A stretch of 64,000 nt of DNA from the NCBI GenBank assembly GCA_016788885.1, contig JAEURX010000017.1:62001-126000 (forward strand), written 5' to 3'. The stretch is from Nitrospira sp. GTDB taxonomy: Bacteria; Nitrospirota; Nitrospiria; Nitrospirales; Nitrospiraceae. A program made the translations under genes and the position numbers. Positions 37,734 to 47,567 of the stretch are shown one piece after another. The stretch's first letter is position 1, and every line of letters begins with the position of its first letter. A model generated the notes under the pieces. It did not search any database and had not been told where the DNA came from. It saw only the letters and a program-made list of their open reading frames with translations.

Positions 37734-40700
37734 TCACCCCTTCGCACTGGCGAGTTGCAAGCCCGGCTCCTCGGCTGCGTCCAGTTCCTCCGCCGGCTGA
37801 TGCCGCGTCGCGATCAATGCATAGAACACCGGCACCACAAACAACGTGAACAGGGTGCCGACCGTCATGCCCGTGACCAGCACCATGCCGATGCTGTTAC
37901 GCGCCGCCGCGCCGGGCCCCGACACCAACACCAACGGCAGATGGCCAAACACCGTCGCCGCCGAAGTCATCAACACCGGCCGCAATCGCGTCATGGCCGC
38001 TTCGCGCAAGGCTGCCGTCTTCGACAGACCTCGCGCCTGCAAGGTGTTGGCGAACTCCACGATGAGAATGCCGTTCTTCGCAATCAACCCGACCAGCGTA
38101 ATCAAGCCGACCTGCGAGTAGATATTGATCGTCGTGAGATCCAAAAAGCTGAACACCAGGGCGCCGGAAATCGCCAAGGGCACCGAACCCAACAACACGA
38201 TCAGGGGATCGCGGAAACTCTGGAATTGCGCGGCCAGCACCAGATAGATCAGCACCACCGCAAACCCCAGGGTCACGATGAGGGCCGACCCCTCGTGCCT
38301 GATCTGGCGTGATTCACCCGCAAAATCAAGGGTCGTGCGAGAACCGGCGGCGGCCGCAGCGGCAGTCTCCAACACCCGCAGCGCTTCGTCTTTCGTCATG
38401 CCGGGCTTCACGCCGCCGAAGATACGCACCGCATTTCGCTGTTGAAACCGATTCAGCGTGCGCGGGGCGGTACTGGTCTCGATGCGGGTGAAGGTCGAGA
38501 CCGGGACCAACTGGCCTCCGGGCGTTTTGATTTTCAAGTCGAGCAGCGGATCCAGTGTCGCCCGATCCTTGTCGCCGATCTGTGGAATGACCTTGTAGCT
38601 CCGGTCATAAAAGTTGAACCGATTCACGTACGCGCCACCGAGCAATGTGCCCAATTCCTGGCCGACGCGCGCCAGATCGAATCCCAGGTCGGCCAGCCGC
38701 TCACGATCGATCACGACCCGGGCCTCGGGCAAATCAATCTTGAGGTCCGTATCGACGTAGAGGAACTTCCCGCTCTGCCAGCCGGCTCCGAGCACCGCCC
38801 CCGTAATGTCCAGCAACTGCGCCGCTGGCAATTCGCTTTCCAGGATCAATTCCACGTCATACTGGCCGGGCGTCGGCAGCGGCGGATCGAGCCGTGGAAA
38901 GACTCGCAAGCCGGGAATTTGGGAGACCGCGCCATAGACCTGGCCATACATCATCTCCGTCGAACGAGATCGTTCGCGCCAATCCTTGGCCACCAAGCCG
39001 CCGAACCCTCCCCACGAAGATGTCAGCGACCAGGTGAAGCGCGCCTCGGGGAACGATCGGAGTGCGTCGATGACCTTCAAGGAATCCCGGTTGGTTGCCG
39101 CCACCGTCGAGTCCGGCGCCGCTTCGAGGAAGAGACTGATGTGACTCTGGTCTTCCACCGGCGCCAGCTCCTGTCGCGAGAACTGGTACAACGGCCAGGC
39201 CGCGACCATCACCAACAGGGCCGCGGCCACGATCGCCCAGCGCATCTCCAATGCGCCGTCGAGCAGACGTCCATACGCCGCGCGTGTGGCGTCGAAGACT
39301 CGATTCACGAGCTTGGTCAACCGCCCTTCCTTGCCTTCAGGATGGACGAAGTACGAACTCATCACGGGCGAGAGCGTGATCGCCACGACACCGGACAGAA
39401 CCACGGCGGCAGCCAGCGTCATCGCAAACTCCAAGAACAACGATCCCGTCAACCCGCCTTGAAACCCGATCGGGGCATACACGGCAGCCAGCGTAATCGT
39501 CATGGCAATGATGGGTCCGACCAACTCGCGGGAGCCGAGCAGCGCCGCCTGCCGTCTGGTGTTCCCTTCACGGACATGCCGCTCGACGTTCTCGACGACC
39601 ACGATCGCATCGTCCACCACCAACCCCACCGACAACACGATGGCGAGGATCGTCAATAGATTCAGACTGAAGCCGAACGCATACATAAAGATCGCCGCGC
39701 CGACCAACGACACCGGCATGGCCACCAACGGCACCAAAGCTGTCCGCACCGAGCCCATGAACAGAAACACCACCGTCGCGACGATCAGAATCGTTTCCCC
39801 GAGCGTCTTGGTAATTTCCGCCAAGGCGCTCCGCATGAACATGGTGCCGTCCCACACCAACTGCATGTCGATGTCTTTCGGCAGGGTGGGCCTGATGCGC
39901 TCCATTTCCTCCCGCAGGCCTTGGGCCACGTCGATCTCATTCGAACCCACAAGAGGCCAGATGCCGAGATACACGCCCTCCGTCCGATTGTACTTGGCGA
40001 CCATGTCGGCTTCCTCAGCGCCATTCTCGACCCGCGCCACGTCTCTCAAGCGCACGATGGCTCCGCCGCGATCCGTGACGATAAGGTCCTCGAACTCCTC
40101 CGTGCTTCGTAGATCCGTATTCGCCAGGAGATTGACCTGCACCAAGTTGCCCTTCGTCCGGCCCACCGCAGCCAAGTAGTTGTTGCGCCGCAACGCCGCC
40201 TGCACATCGCCGGGCGAGAGGTTGTAGGCCGCAAGACGATCCGGATCGATCCAGACACGCATGGCGATCTGGCGGCCCCCCTCAATGGTCACACGTTGCA
40301 CCCCGGTCAACGTCGCGAATTGCGGTTGGAGTGACCGCAACAGCCAGTCCGTCAACGCCGGCACCGTGCGATCAGGCGAGGTGAAACTCAGGTAAAACGA
40401 GGCGTAGGGACGATCGGCCCGCTGCACCTCCACGGCAGGCGGCTCCGCCTCCGCCGGCAGCTCCGACCTGACTTGTTGCAACCGGGCCGTCACCTCGGCC
40501 AACGCCGCCGTACTGTTGTGATTGAGTTTCAGATGGACCGTGACGGTACTGACGCCGGCCCGGCTGGTGGATTCCAGATAGTCGACGCCGCTGATGGCGG
40601 ACACCACCCGTTCGATCGGCGTCGTCAGAAACCCTCGCACCGTCTCGGCACTGGCCCCGTAATAGACCGTGGTGATGACGATCGACGAACTTTCAATCTT

Positions 40701-40817
40701 CGGGTACTGCTGCACCGGGAGGGTGGTCAGCGCGCGCCAGCCGACGAGCACGATGACGAGGTTGATCACCACGGCCAACACCGGGTGCTTGATAAAGACA
40801 TCGGTAAAGGAACGCAT
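37734..40817 (-). CDS. RND efflux pump, HAE1-type, second subfamily (system 2)
   Basis: 1027 residues from the ATG at 40817 (GAGG 7 bases upstream), starting MRSFTDVFIKHPVLAVVINL. It keeps the relay motif VGLVVDDAIVVVENVERHV and the lysine in VGLIAKNGILIVEFANTLQ. In the periplasmic part the sequence clearly differs from the pump at 22943-26125 (for example LPVQQYPKIESSSIVITTVYYGASAET), placing it in an MdtB/MexI-like group rather than the AcrB/MexF group. It is the membrane transporter of system 2 and sits between adaptor and STAS gene. Confidence 0.95.
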   Translation of the reverse strand: MRSFTDVFIKHPVLAVVINLVIVLVGWRALTTLPVQQYPKIESSSIVITTVYYGASAETVRGFLTTPIERVVSAISGVDYLESTSRAGVSTVTVHLKLNHNSTAALAEVTARLQQVRSELPAEAEPPAVEVQRADRPYASFYLSFTSPDRTVPALTDWLLRSLQPQFATLTGVQRVTIEGGRQIAMRVWIDPDRLAAYNLSPGDVQAALRRNNYLAAVGRTKGNLVQVNLLANTDLRSTEEFEDLIVTDRGGAIVRLRDVARVENGAEEADMVAKYNRTEGVYLGIWPLVGSNEIDVAQGLREEMERIRPTLPKDIDMQLVWDGTMFMRSALAEITKTLGETILIVATVVFLFMGSVRTALVPLVAMPVSLVGAAIFMYAFGFSLNLLTILAIVLSVGLVVDDAIVVVENVERHVREGNTRRQAALLGSRELVGPIIAMTITLAAVYAPIGFQGGLTGSLFLEFAMTLAAAVVLSGVVAITLSPVMSSYFVHPEGKEGRLTKLVNRVFDATRAAYGRLLDGALEMRWAIVAAALLVMVAAWPLYQFSRQELAPVEDQSHISLFLEAAPDSTVAATNRDSLKVIDALRSFPEARFTWSLTSSWGGFGGLVAKDWRERSRSTEMMYGQVYGAVSQIPGLRVFPRLDPPLPTPGQYDVELILESELPAAQLLDITGAVLGAGWQSGKFLYVDTDLKIDLPEARVVIDRERLADLGFDLARVGQELGTLLGGAYVNRFNFYDRSYKVIPQIGDKDRATLDPLLDLKIKTPGGQLVPVSTFTRIETSTAPRTLNRFQQRNAVRIFGGVKPGMTKDEALRVLETAAAAAAGSRTTLDFAGESRQIRHEGSALIVTLGFAVVLIYLVLAAQFQSFRDPLIVLLGSVPLAISGALVFSFLDLTTINIYSQVGLITLVGLIAKNGILIVEFANTLQARGLSKTAALREAAMTRLRPVLMTSAATVFGHLPLVLVSGPGAAARNSIGMVLVTGMTVGTLFTLFVVPVFYALIATRHQPAEELDAAEEPGLQLASAKG

Positions 40818-40834
40818 GGTCGTGCCTCTCTGAC

Positions 40835-41962
40835 TCACGGTTGTCCCGACACGTGACTTGAATCGGACTGCATGTCCGGCCCGCCGGCGGCGACGACGAG
40901 TACGCCGTCCCGCAGTTTAAACGCACCCGATGCCGCCACCTGCTCACCCACGCTCAACCCTGCATGCACGATGATGTCATCGCCCGACATCGCACCACTC
41001 TCGACTTGACGCAGATGCGCACGGGATTTGCCTTGGCCGTCCGGACCGATCACGAACACCTGATCGCCGCCTGGTCCCTTCCGCAACGCATTCACCGGAA
41101 TGGCCACTGCGCTATGCGGCGCCCCCACCCGCACCTTGATCCGCACGGCGGCGCCCGGTGCAGGCATGGAAGGAGAGTGGTCGATCCTGGCGCGCACCAT
41201 CGCATTCCGCGTCGCGGGATCGATACGGGCATCCAACGCGACGATCGTGGCTTGAACCGGAGCCGCCTCACCGGCCGGATAGACATCCACCAGGTCGCCG
41301 TGCCGCAACCCGACCGCGACATGCTGCGGTACCGCAAAGTCCACATGCACGGCTTCATCGATCCCCTGGAGGGTCGTGAGCGACGTGCCTTCATTGAGGT
41401 ATTGCCCCGGATGGACATCGGCAAGGCCGACCCGGGCGCGGAACGGAGCACGGATAGTCTTACGGGCAATCAACGCTTTCGTGCGGGCGATTTGCGCCTG
41501 CGCAACATCGAGATCCGCCCTGGCGCGATCGACCTCTTCCTGAGCCGCGGCAAGATCCTGGGTCAAGGCTCGGCGTCGATCGAGAACCGTACGCGCCAAG
41601 ACGGCTTGAGCCTGTTGAGCACGAAGATCAGCCTCTTCCACCGAGACATCGAGCGCCACCAGAACCGCGCCGGCCTGCACGATGTGCCCCGGAGTGAATC
41701 GCACCTGGCTCACGGTCCCGGCCAATTCATTGCGCAGGGTAATGGAACGGAGCGCCAATACTGTTCCGATCGATGTAGAGGTCTGATGATGGTCAACAGC
41801 CCTGGCTACAGCGAGCGTCACGACTTCCATCGGCTCCGGCTGGTTCGCTGACGCAGCGGCTTGGTTCTGGATACTGCCGTATTTCCAGGCTCCCAACCCC
41901 ACCCCGACTGCAACCACCATCAGCAGCAGCAACGACGATCCGATCCACCCACGACGATTCAT
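40835..41962 (-). CDS. RND periplasmic adaptor (system 2)
   Basis: 375 residues from ATG 41962, with ribosome site GGGAGGG. The first helix (WIGSSLLLLMVVAVGVGLGAW) has no lipobox, so it is membrane-anchored, unlike the system 1 adaptor. Lipoyl halves (LRNELAGTVSQVRFTPGHIVQAGAVLVALD and TIRAPFRARVGLADVHPGQYLNEG), a short hairpin (RALTQDLAAAQEEVDRARADLDVAQAQIARTKAL) and barrel domains (NALRKGPGGDQVFVIGPDG) follow in standard order. Its stop region overlaps the pump's possible upstream GTG. It is the first gene of system 2. Confidence 0.93.
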   Translation of the reverse strand: MNRRGWIGSSLLLLMVVAVGVGLGAWKYGSIQNQAAASANQPEPMEVVTLAVARAVDHHQTSTSIGTVLALRSITLRNELAGTVSQVRFTPGHIVQAGAVLVALDVSVEEADLRAQQAQAVLARTVLDRRRALTQDLAAAQEEVDRARADLDVAQAQIARTKALIARKTIRAPFRARVGLADVHPGQYLNEGTSLTTLQGIDEAVHVDFAVPQHVAVGLRHGDLVDVYPAGEAAPVQATIVALDARIDPATRNAMVRARIDHSPSMPAPGAAVRIKVRVGAPHSAVAIPVNALRKGPGGDQVFVIGPDGQGKSRAHLRQVESGAMSGDDIIVHAGLSVGEQVAASGAFKLRDGVLVVAAGGPDMQSDSSHVSGQP

Positions 41963-42146
41963 GAGCCCTCCCGGCCAGTGACAGATGTAGCAGGCCACTC
42001 CCGCGTTTCACATTTAGATGACGGTGACGGACACAGCGCAACAGGCGTTCCTTCCGAACGGCCCGTCCACGCCTTCGTCTCACCACTGATTTCATCGACG
42101 CCATTCCCACCACACTCCTCTCAAGGCCCGGACACGATGCGGGTCT

Positions 42147-42178
42147 GTGCCGAGCCCTGACGGTCTACCATTCGGCAC
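42147..42178. repeat. Structured intergenic element, copy A
   Basis: GTGCCGA (42147-42153) pairs with TCGGCAC (42172-42178) across an 18-base loop, followed by CTGTCGACATA. The same arrangement, with the same loop length, occurs at 43364-43395. It lies about 75 bases downstream of the DedA-rhodanese stop and about 185 bases upstream of the RND adaptor start. No T-run follows, so it is not a typical terminator. Confidence 0.65.
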
Positions 42179-42252
42179 CTGTCGACATACCGGCAGGCTC
42201 TTCGCCTCATACGTGAACACCACAGCCAGCTGACACAGGATCATCCGCACGG

Positions 42253-43209
42253 TCAGCTCGCGAGCCCCTGCACCTGAATCATTCGCACCGATACCGTCCC
42301 TTCCGCGGTGGCGCGCCAGGCCTCAAGACCACCGGCGAGCGGCCAGACTCGCGAGAACCCTTTCTGCTGCAACAGCAACACTCCCTGCGCACTTGCGGCA
42401 TCAGCCGGGCACGCGCAATACAGTACCAGGTCGCGGGAACGCGGTAGCTCTCCATGCCGATGCGCTAAATCCTCCAATGCAATGTGCAAGGCGTTGGGAA
42501 TGCCCGGCTCTGCCTCCACGGTCTGGCGCGGCCGCACATCGATGAGCAGCGGAGGCTCGGACGTCGTTAATTTGTCCAACAATGCTTCCACCGTCATTCT
42601 CGGGATCGTCTGAAGTTGTCGGCGCAGATGCCACGCCTTCCAGCCGATGTAGGCCGGGAAGAGGATCACTGTTGCCAGCACAAGCGCCGGCATAACCCGC
42701 TCCGAATAGGCCAGAGCCTGCTCCACCTGCCCACTGAAGAGCAGGCCGACCCCCAATCCCGACCCAGCCCAGGCGGCCGCACCCAGCGCGTCATAGAGCA
42801 GGAACAGCGGGAGCCCCAATCCGACAATCCCCGCCAGCGGCGGAGCGATGGTGCTCAACCCTGGGATAAACTTCGCCACCAGCAGCGACTGCACGCCATA
42901 CCTGCGGAACAGGTCCTCCGTCTGCCGCACGCACGCGTCCGGCTCCAACGCAATCCGGCAGAGCAGCCTAAGCATAGGGCGTCCGCGCCACCGCCCGGCG
43001 AGAAACCAGACAACATCGGCCAGCAGCGTCGCCGACAGCGCCGCGATCAACGCACCCGACCAGGTAAGGTGGCCGGCCCCCACCAACACACCCGCCGCCA
43101 CCAACAGCGGCAACGCCGGAAACGGCAACCCGAGTTGTTCGGTCAACACGCCGCCAAACAACACCCACGCCCCATGTTGTTCCAACAAGTCGCCCACCGA
43201 TTCCATCAT
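42253..43209 (-). CDS. DedA-family membrane protein fused to a rhodanese domain
   Basis: 318 residues from ATG 43209 (GAGGAG upstream). Residues 1-200 are a DedA/SNARE-associated domain: HGAWVLFGGVLTEQLGLPFPALPLLVAAG, LLADVVWFLAGRWRG, FRRYGVQSLLVAKFIPGLSTIAPPLAG and several helices. The C-terminal ~100 residues form a rhodanese domain: PPLLIDVRPRQTVEAEPGIPNALHIALEDLAHR, active-site cysteine in DLVLYCACPADAASA, and GFSRVWPLAGGLEAWRA. DedA proteins move lipid carriers or maintain the proton gradient; rhodaneses transfer sulfur or sense redox state. The fusion places the sulfur domain on the cytoplasmic side. Confidence 0.93.
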   Translation of the reverse strand: MMESVGDLLEQHGAWVLFGGVLTEQLGLPFPALPLLVAAGVLVGAGHLTWSGALIAALSATLLADVVWFLAGRWRGRPMLRLLCRIALEPDACVRQTEDLFRRYGVQSLLVAKFIPGLSTIAPPLAGIVGLGLPLFLLYDALGAAAWAGSGLGVGLLFSGQVEQALAYSERVMPALVLATVILFPAYIGWKAWHLRRQLQTIPRMTVEALLDKLTTSEPPLLIDVRPRQTVEAEPGIPNALHIALEDLAHRHGELPRSRDLVLYCACPADAASAQGVLLLQQKGFSRVWPLAGGLEAWRATAEGTVSVRMIQVQGLAS

Positions 43210-43363
43210 CCACTCCTCTTCGACTCCCGCCGACCCACGTCGCAGCGAGATACAAAGCAGGGATTGTTCCAGCATACGAGACCATGCAGTGGGAGGAGGA
43301 TCAGCTGATCCCGAAAGGAGTTAGCGTGATGAGCGAAAGACAAGCCGATGTGTCGAAGCGGTG

Positions 43364-43395
43364 GTGCCGAACTCTGAGTGCCTTCCCTTCGGCAC
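43364..43395. repeat. Structured intergenic element, copy B
   Basis: GTGCCGAA (from 43364) pairs with TTCGGCAC (to 43395) across an 18-base loop. The right arm is also part of a second dyad, TTCGGCACCTGCCGAA at 43388-43403. Similarity to copy A (42147) extends about 20 bases past the right arm. It lies about 56 bases past the stop of the NDH-2-like gene and about 155 bases before the DedA start. Confidence 0.65.
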
Positions 43396-43450
43396 CTGCC
43401 GAAATATCGTCGCGCTCGCCTGAAGAAACGACTTCATTCAGGGGGAACAG

Positions 43451-44716
43451 TCAGGGGTGGTGCCGATCTTGAGGCTGATCGATGAGTCGAGCGCCTGGTT
43501 TGAAGGTCAGGTAGTACCAGATCCATTCGGAGACCACGCGGAAGCGATTGCGAAAGCCGATCAGAAAAAAGATATGCACGGTGCACCAGAGCAGCCAGGC
43601 CACCAAACCGGACACGTGAATCGATCCGAATTGCGCCACAGCCTTGGCACGACCGATGGTGGCTAACATCCCTCGATTGAAATAGCGAAACGCGACCCGA
43701 TTCATCGGCGGCGTCCGACCAGTAATGATCGTCGCCACGTATTGCCCCTCCTGCATGGCGACCGGAGCCACACCCGGCAGCGGATGGCCTTGCCCGTCCT
43801 GCACGGCGGCGGCATCCCCGATCACGAACACCCAGTCGTCTCCAGGAACTGTCAGATCAGGCCGCACGAGGACCCGGCCCGCCTTGTCCAAAGGGACGTG
43901 GAGCGAGCCTAGAAGTGGAGAGGCACGATTACCCGCTGCCCAGATGATGTTACGAGTCTCGATGACGTGCCCGTCCAGCGCCACACCATTCGGGCGAACG
44001 TCACGTACCGCCTGATTCACGAGGACAGTCACGCCCATCGACTCCAACGTACCCTGCGCATTCGCGGACAGATCAGGCGGAAAGCTCGAAAGGATTCGTG
44101 ATCCCGCCTCGACGAGGAGGATCTTGACTGCACGACGCTGCAGAGAAGGAAAATCCGGGAGCATGGCATTGCGACCGATCTCCGCCATGGCCCCGGCAAG
44201 TTCCACACCGGTTGGGCCTCCACCCACAATAACGAACGTCAATGGAGCCGTATCGTCAGACGTGGCAGCATGGCGCTCCGCCTCCTCAAAGGCCAGCAGC
44301 ATGCGTGCACGCAAGGCAACCGCATCGGCGAGCGTCTTGAGTCCCGGGGCAGACCCCTCCCAGTCGGGATGGTCGAAATAGGCGTGTCGGGCACCGACCG
44401 CAACGATCAGGACATCGTAGGGAATCGGCGGCAGGTCCGTCGCGTGTACCTGCTTGGCCGCACGATCAATCCCTTGTACCTCCCCCATCACGACACGAAC
44501 GTTCCGCTGCGACCGGAAAATGGTCCGCAGCGGCCAGGCGATATCGCCCGGCGACAGAGCCGCCGTGGCCACCTGATAGAGCAACGGCTGGAAGAGATGG
44601 TGGTTCGTTCGATCGATCAGGGTGATGTCGACCTCGGCCTCTCGCAGCGCTTGCGCCGCCGCCAATCCGCCGAATCCACCCCCGATAATGACCACGCGTG
44701 TGAGGGTCGTCTCCAT
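43451..44716 (-). CDS. Type II NADH dehydrogenase-like FAD oxidoreductase
   Basis: 421 residues. An N-terminal FAD-binding Rossmann motif (VVIIGGGFGGLAAAQALREAEVDITLID) is followed by LLYQVATAALSPGDIAWPLR, the second NAD-binding site (TFVIVGGGPTGVELAGAMAEIGR) and the second FAD motif DDWVFVIGDAAAVQDGQGHPLPGVAPVAMQEGQYVA. The C-terminal LVAWLLWCTVHIFFLIGFRNRF is the membrane-association segment usual in NDH-2. It would pass electrons from NADH to quinone without pumping protons. It stands alone between the DedA-rhodanese gene and the sigma-54 activator. Confidence 0.93.
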   Translation of the reverse strand: METTLTRVVIIGGGFGGLAAAQALREAEVDITLIDRTNHHLFQPLLYQVATAALSPGDIAWPLRTIFRSQRNVRVVMGEVQGIDRAAKQVHATDLPPIPYDVLIVAVGARHAYFDHPDWEGSAPGLKTLADAVALRARMLLAFEEAERHAATSDDTAPLTFVIVGGGPTGVELAGAMAEIGRNAMLPDFPSLQRRAVKILLVEAGSRILSSFPPDLSANAQGTLESMGVTVLVNQAVRDVRPNGVALDGHVIETRNIIWAAGNRASPLLGSLHVPLDKAGRVLVRPDLTVPGDDWVFVIGDAAAVQDGQGHPLPGVAPVAMQEGQYVATIITGRTPPMNRVAFRYFNRGMLATIGRAKAVAQFGSIHVSGLVAWLLWCTVHIFFLIGFRNRFRVVSEWIWYYLTFKPGARLIDQPQDRHHP

Positions 44717-44752
44717 CTCCAGACTTTATCGCGAACCACTCGTCGAATCACC

Positions 44753-44768
44753 CTGGGAATGTTCCCAG
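44753..44768. promoter_or_regulatory. Dyad upstream of the NDH-2-like gene
   Basis: CTGGGAA and TTCCCAG are perfect inverted arms around a 2-base centre, ending 37 bases before the gene's start at 44716. The position and symmetry suit a binding site for a dimeric regulator. No regulator can be named. Confidence 0.45.
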
Positions 44769-44885
44769 CCCTCGTTGTCCCCGATGCACAACAGACCAGC
44801 ACCAGGCTTGTGACGAGGCAGGCGAAGCGTGAGAAACACGGAGCGTGTTGCATCCCCGACAAGAAGAACGGCGAACAGCGTTGCG

Positions 44886-44903
44886 GCCTCCGCCGGCGGA
44901 GGC
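44886..44903. repeat. 18-base perfect palindrome after the sigma-54 activator
   Basis: GCCTCCGCCGGCGGAGGC is self-complementary over its full length and lies 28 bases past the activator's stop. It would form a very GC-rich hairpin that could slow or end transcription, but no T-run follows. Confidence 0.5.
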
Positions 44904-44930
44904 ATTGCGCGAACGAGAGACTGATGCGCG

Positions 44931-47537
44931 TTACAACGGTCGGGCGATGCCGAGTTTCTGCATCTTGGACTGGAGCGTCGTGCGCTTCATCCCCAGCCTA
45001 GCGGCGGCTCCGGACGATCCCCCGATAACCCAATGCGTGTCCCGCAGAGCCTTGAGGATATGATCGCGTTCGGCGTCCTCCAGCGTCGTGACCGACCCGT
45101 TGGGCAGAGTGGCGTGACGTTTCAATTCCGCCGTCGGCACGAAGAGCTCCGACCCGGATGACAAGATGACGGCCCGCTCGATGAAGTTTTCCAACTCCCG
45201 CACGTTGCCGGGCCACCCATAGGATTGCAGCGCGCGCATGGCGTCAATCGGCACCGTCTCGATGTGTCTCTTCATGCGCGAGGCAAATTTCTGGACGAAA
45301 TGCCGGACGAGCACCGGCACGTCTTCGACTCGGTCGCGCAGAGGAGGCACAGTCACCGGGAAGACCTTCAGGCGGTAATAGAGGTCACTGCGGAACTTCT
45401 GTTCCTCCACCATCTGCCCCAGGTCACGATTCGTCGCGGCGATGACACGGACATTGACCCGCATCGTCCTGGTACTGCCCAACCGTTCGAATTCCTGTTC
45501 CTGGAGCACGCGCAGCAACTTGACCTGCAACTCGAGCGGAATCTCCCCCACCTCATCGAGAAAGATCGTCCCGCGATCCGCCAACTCGAATCGTCCGATT
45601 TTCGTGGCGATCGCGCCGGTAAAGGCGCCCTTTTCATGGCCAAAGAGCTCGCTTTCCAACAAACCGGTGGGAATCGCGGCGCAATTGAGTTTGACGAAGG
45701 TCCGTTCCCGTCGGCCGCTGAGATTGTGGAGCGCGCGCGCGATCAGTTCCTTTCCGCTTCCTGTCTCGCCGAGAATCAACACCGTGGAATCAGTGGCCGC
45801 CACCGTCTGCACCTGGTTCAGTACCTGGTTCAGCGCACGGCTCTCCCCGACGATCTCCTCAAAGTTGTAGGCCGTTTGAATTTCCTCTTCGAGATAGACC
45901 TTTTCCTTCGCCAAGGTATCTTTGAGGGCCGCGATCTCCCGGAACGCGAGGGCGTTCTCGACCGCGATGGCGATTTGCTGCGCGACCTGCCCAAGCAGTT
46001 GCACATCCTCCGGATCGAACCCGGCGTCCTTCCGCCGTCCCACATTCAAGGCCCCCAGCGCACCGTTACGAGAGAGTAACGGCACGGAGCAGAACGATTT
46101 GATGCCACGATCCAGCAAATCCTGTGCGCAGGGTGAGGTGCCCCCCATCGCCAGCAACTCTCGCTCTCCGAACAAGGCCGGCTTCCCCGTCGTAATCGCC
46201 AGACAGGACGGCGACTGTATGCTCTCCTCGATACGCCCTTCCTCAATGAAGTTTTCGTTCCGATCGAAATCCAACACATGGATACGCCAGCGGCCGGTGT
46301 TCTCATTGCACAGCAGCAGGCTCGACCCGTCATGCTGAATCACCCGGCGCAAGCAACCACTGACGGCGGGAAACAGTTGGTCCAAATCCAGGTGCGAGAC
46401 CACGGCGTTGTTCACTTCGAGCAGCAGGCGTTGCCGGTCGCGCTCCCTTGTCAATTGCGCTTGATAGGCCAGGGTGGACTCCGAGTTGAGCGCGTTGTCC
46501 AATGCCACCGCGACCTGTTGCGCCACCTGCTTCATGAAGGCGATTTCGCTCTCGAGATAGATTCGCGGCTGCAGGCTCCCGAATCCCATCGCCCCGAGAC
46601 GTCGTTGCGCGGTCGTGAGGGGTACCACACAGAACGAGCGCACGCCGTTTTGCCGGAACAGTGCCATCAACGCGGGAAATCGTTGCTCACGCTCAACATC
46701 ATCAACCGTCAGGGGCTGCTGCGTCTTCCACACCAGGCCACCGGGCGATTCGTCGACCGGCGTTTCCAATCCCGGTTCAATCGTGGATCGCTCTGACGTC
46801 ACCAACAGCCAAAGCCGCATCATGTCGCGTGACGGATCGTACCGCACGACGTTCATGAAATCGAACGGCACCACCTGGGGCAGCCGTTGAGCCAGGTCGG
46901 CCAGCAACAGACGCTGATCATGGTGCGACGCGATCGATTCCGTCACCTCGAGCAGGAGACGCAGCCGGTCCCGGTCTCGGGCCAGATCCTGGTGATGCAG
47001 CACGTTGTCCACGGCGACCGCCACCAACTTGGCCACCTGATTGAGAAAGGTGACGCTGCCTTCGTCAAAGGCAAAGGGCTTCAAACTGCCGAACCCAATG
47101 GCGCCCACCCGGCGCATGCCGGTCGTGAGCGGAAAGAAGCAGACGGATTGCATGCCGATTCCACGCAGGGCGTCCATCCCGACCTGAAACCGCGTTTCCT
47201 CCGCCAGCGAGGGAATCAGGATCGGTTGTTGATGCTCCCACACCCACCCGCTGGCCGAGTCCTTCATCGGCATTTCAAGCCCGTCGAGACGCCGTGTCAC
47301 GCGCCGGGCCTCCGCCGTTTCGAGGACATGCACTTGCATCACCTGTTTGGCGGCATCATGCAACACCAGTCCGACGAAATCGAACGGCGCCACCACCGGT
47401 AGGCAGTGCGCCAGATCCTGAAAGAGCGACGGCAAATCATGGTGCGCGGCAATGACCTCGGCCACCCGCAACAGGGCTGCGCCTTGATCGGCCACCATCG
47501 GTTCGACACTGCTTGGCATCATCTCGTGCATGCGCAT
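44931..47537 (-). CDS. Sigma-54-dependent activator with three GAF domains (FhlA-like)
   Basis: 868 residues. Three GAF domains (about 20-190, 195-360, 375-550) share the repeated phrases [13 protein letters not shown] / [13 protein letters not shown] and [15 protein letters not shown] / [16 protein letters not shown] short linker leads to the AAA+ domain with Walker A GETGSGKE at about 590, the sigma-54 contact loop GAFTGA at about 637-642, Walker [10 protein letters not shown] and arginine-finger region [14 protein letters not shown] Fis-type HTH closes it ([21 protein letters not shown]). The arrangement matches FhlA-type activators. Ligand and targets are unknown; no -24/-12 promoter was found near it. 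Confidence 0.96.
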   Translation of the reverse strand: MRMHEMMPSSVEPMVADQGAALLRVAEVIAAHHDLPSLFQDLAHCLPVVAPFDFVGLVLHDAAKQVMQVHVLETAEARRVTRRLDGLEMPMKDSASGWVWEHQQPILIPSLAEETRFQVGMDALRGIGMQSVCFFPLTTGMRRVGAIGFGSLKPFAFDEGSVTFLNQVAKLVAVAVDNVLHHQDLARDRDRLRLLLEVTESIASHHDQRLLLADLAQRLPQVVPFDFMNVVRYDPSRDMMRLWLLVTSERSTIEPGLETPVDESPGGLVWKTQQPLTVDDVEREQRFPALMALFRQNGVRSFCVVPLTTAQRRLGAMGFGSLQPRIYLESEIAFMKQVAQQVAVALDNALNSESTLAYQAQLTRERDRQRLLLEVNNAVVSHLDLDQLFPAVSGCLRRVIQHDGSSLLLCNENTGRWRIHVLDFDRNENFIEEGRIEESIQSPSCLAITTGKPALFGERELLAMGGTSPCAQDLLDRGIKSFCSVPLLSRNGALGALNVGRRKDAGFDPEDVQLLGQVAQQIAIAVENALAFREIAALKDTLAKEKVYLEEEIQTAYNFEEIVGESRALNQVLNQVQTVAATDSTVLILGETGSGKELIARALHNLSGRRERTFVKLNCAAIPTGLLESELFGHEKGAFTGAIATKIGRFELADRGTIFLDEVGEIPLELQVKLLRVLQEQEFERLGSTRTMRVNVRVIAATNRDLGQMVEEQKFRSDLYYRLKVFPVTVPPLRDRVEDVPVLVRHFVQKFASRMKRHIETVPIDAMRALQSYGWPGNVRELENFIERAVILSSGSELFVPTAELKRHATLPNGSVTTLEDAERDHILKALRDTHWVIGGSSGAAARLGMKRTTLQSKMQKLGIARPL

Positions 47538-47567
47538 AGTATACGGTTCCGTCGGGGCTCCGATGCA

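Noticed and set aside
38442-39659. 405-codon plus-strand frame
   Set aside because: Antisense shadow of the RND pump at 37734-40817, which has unmistakable family motifs.
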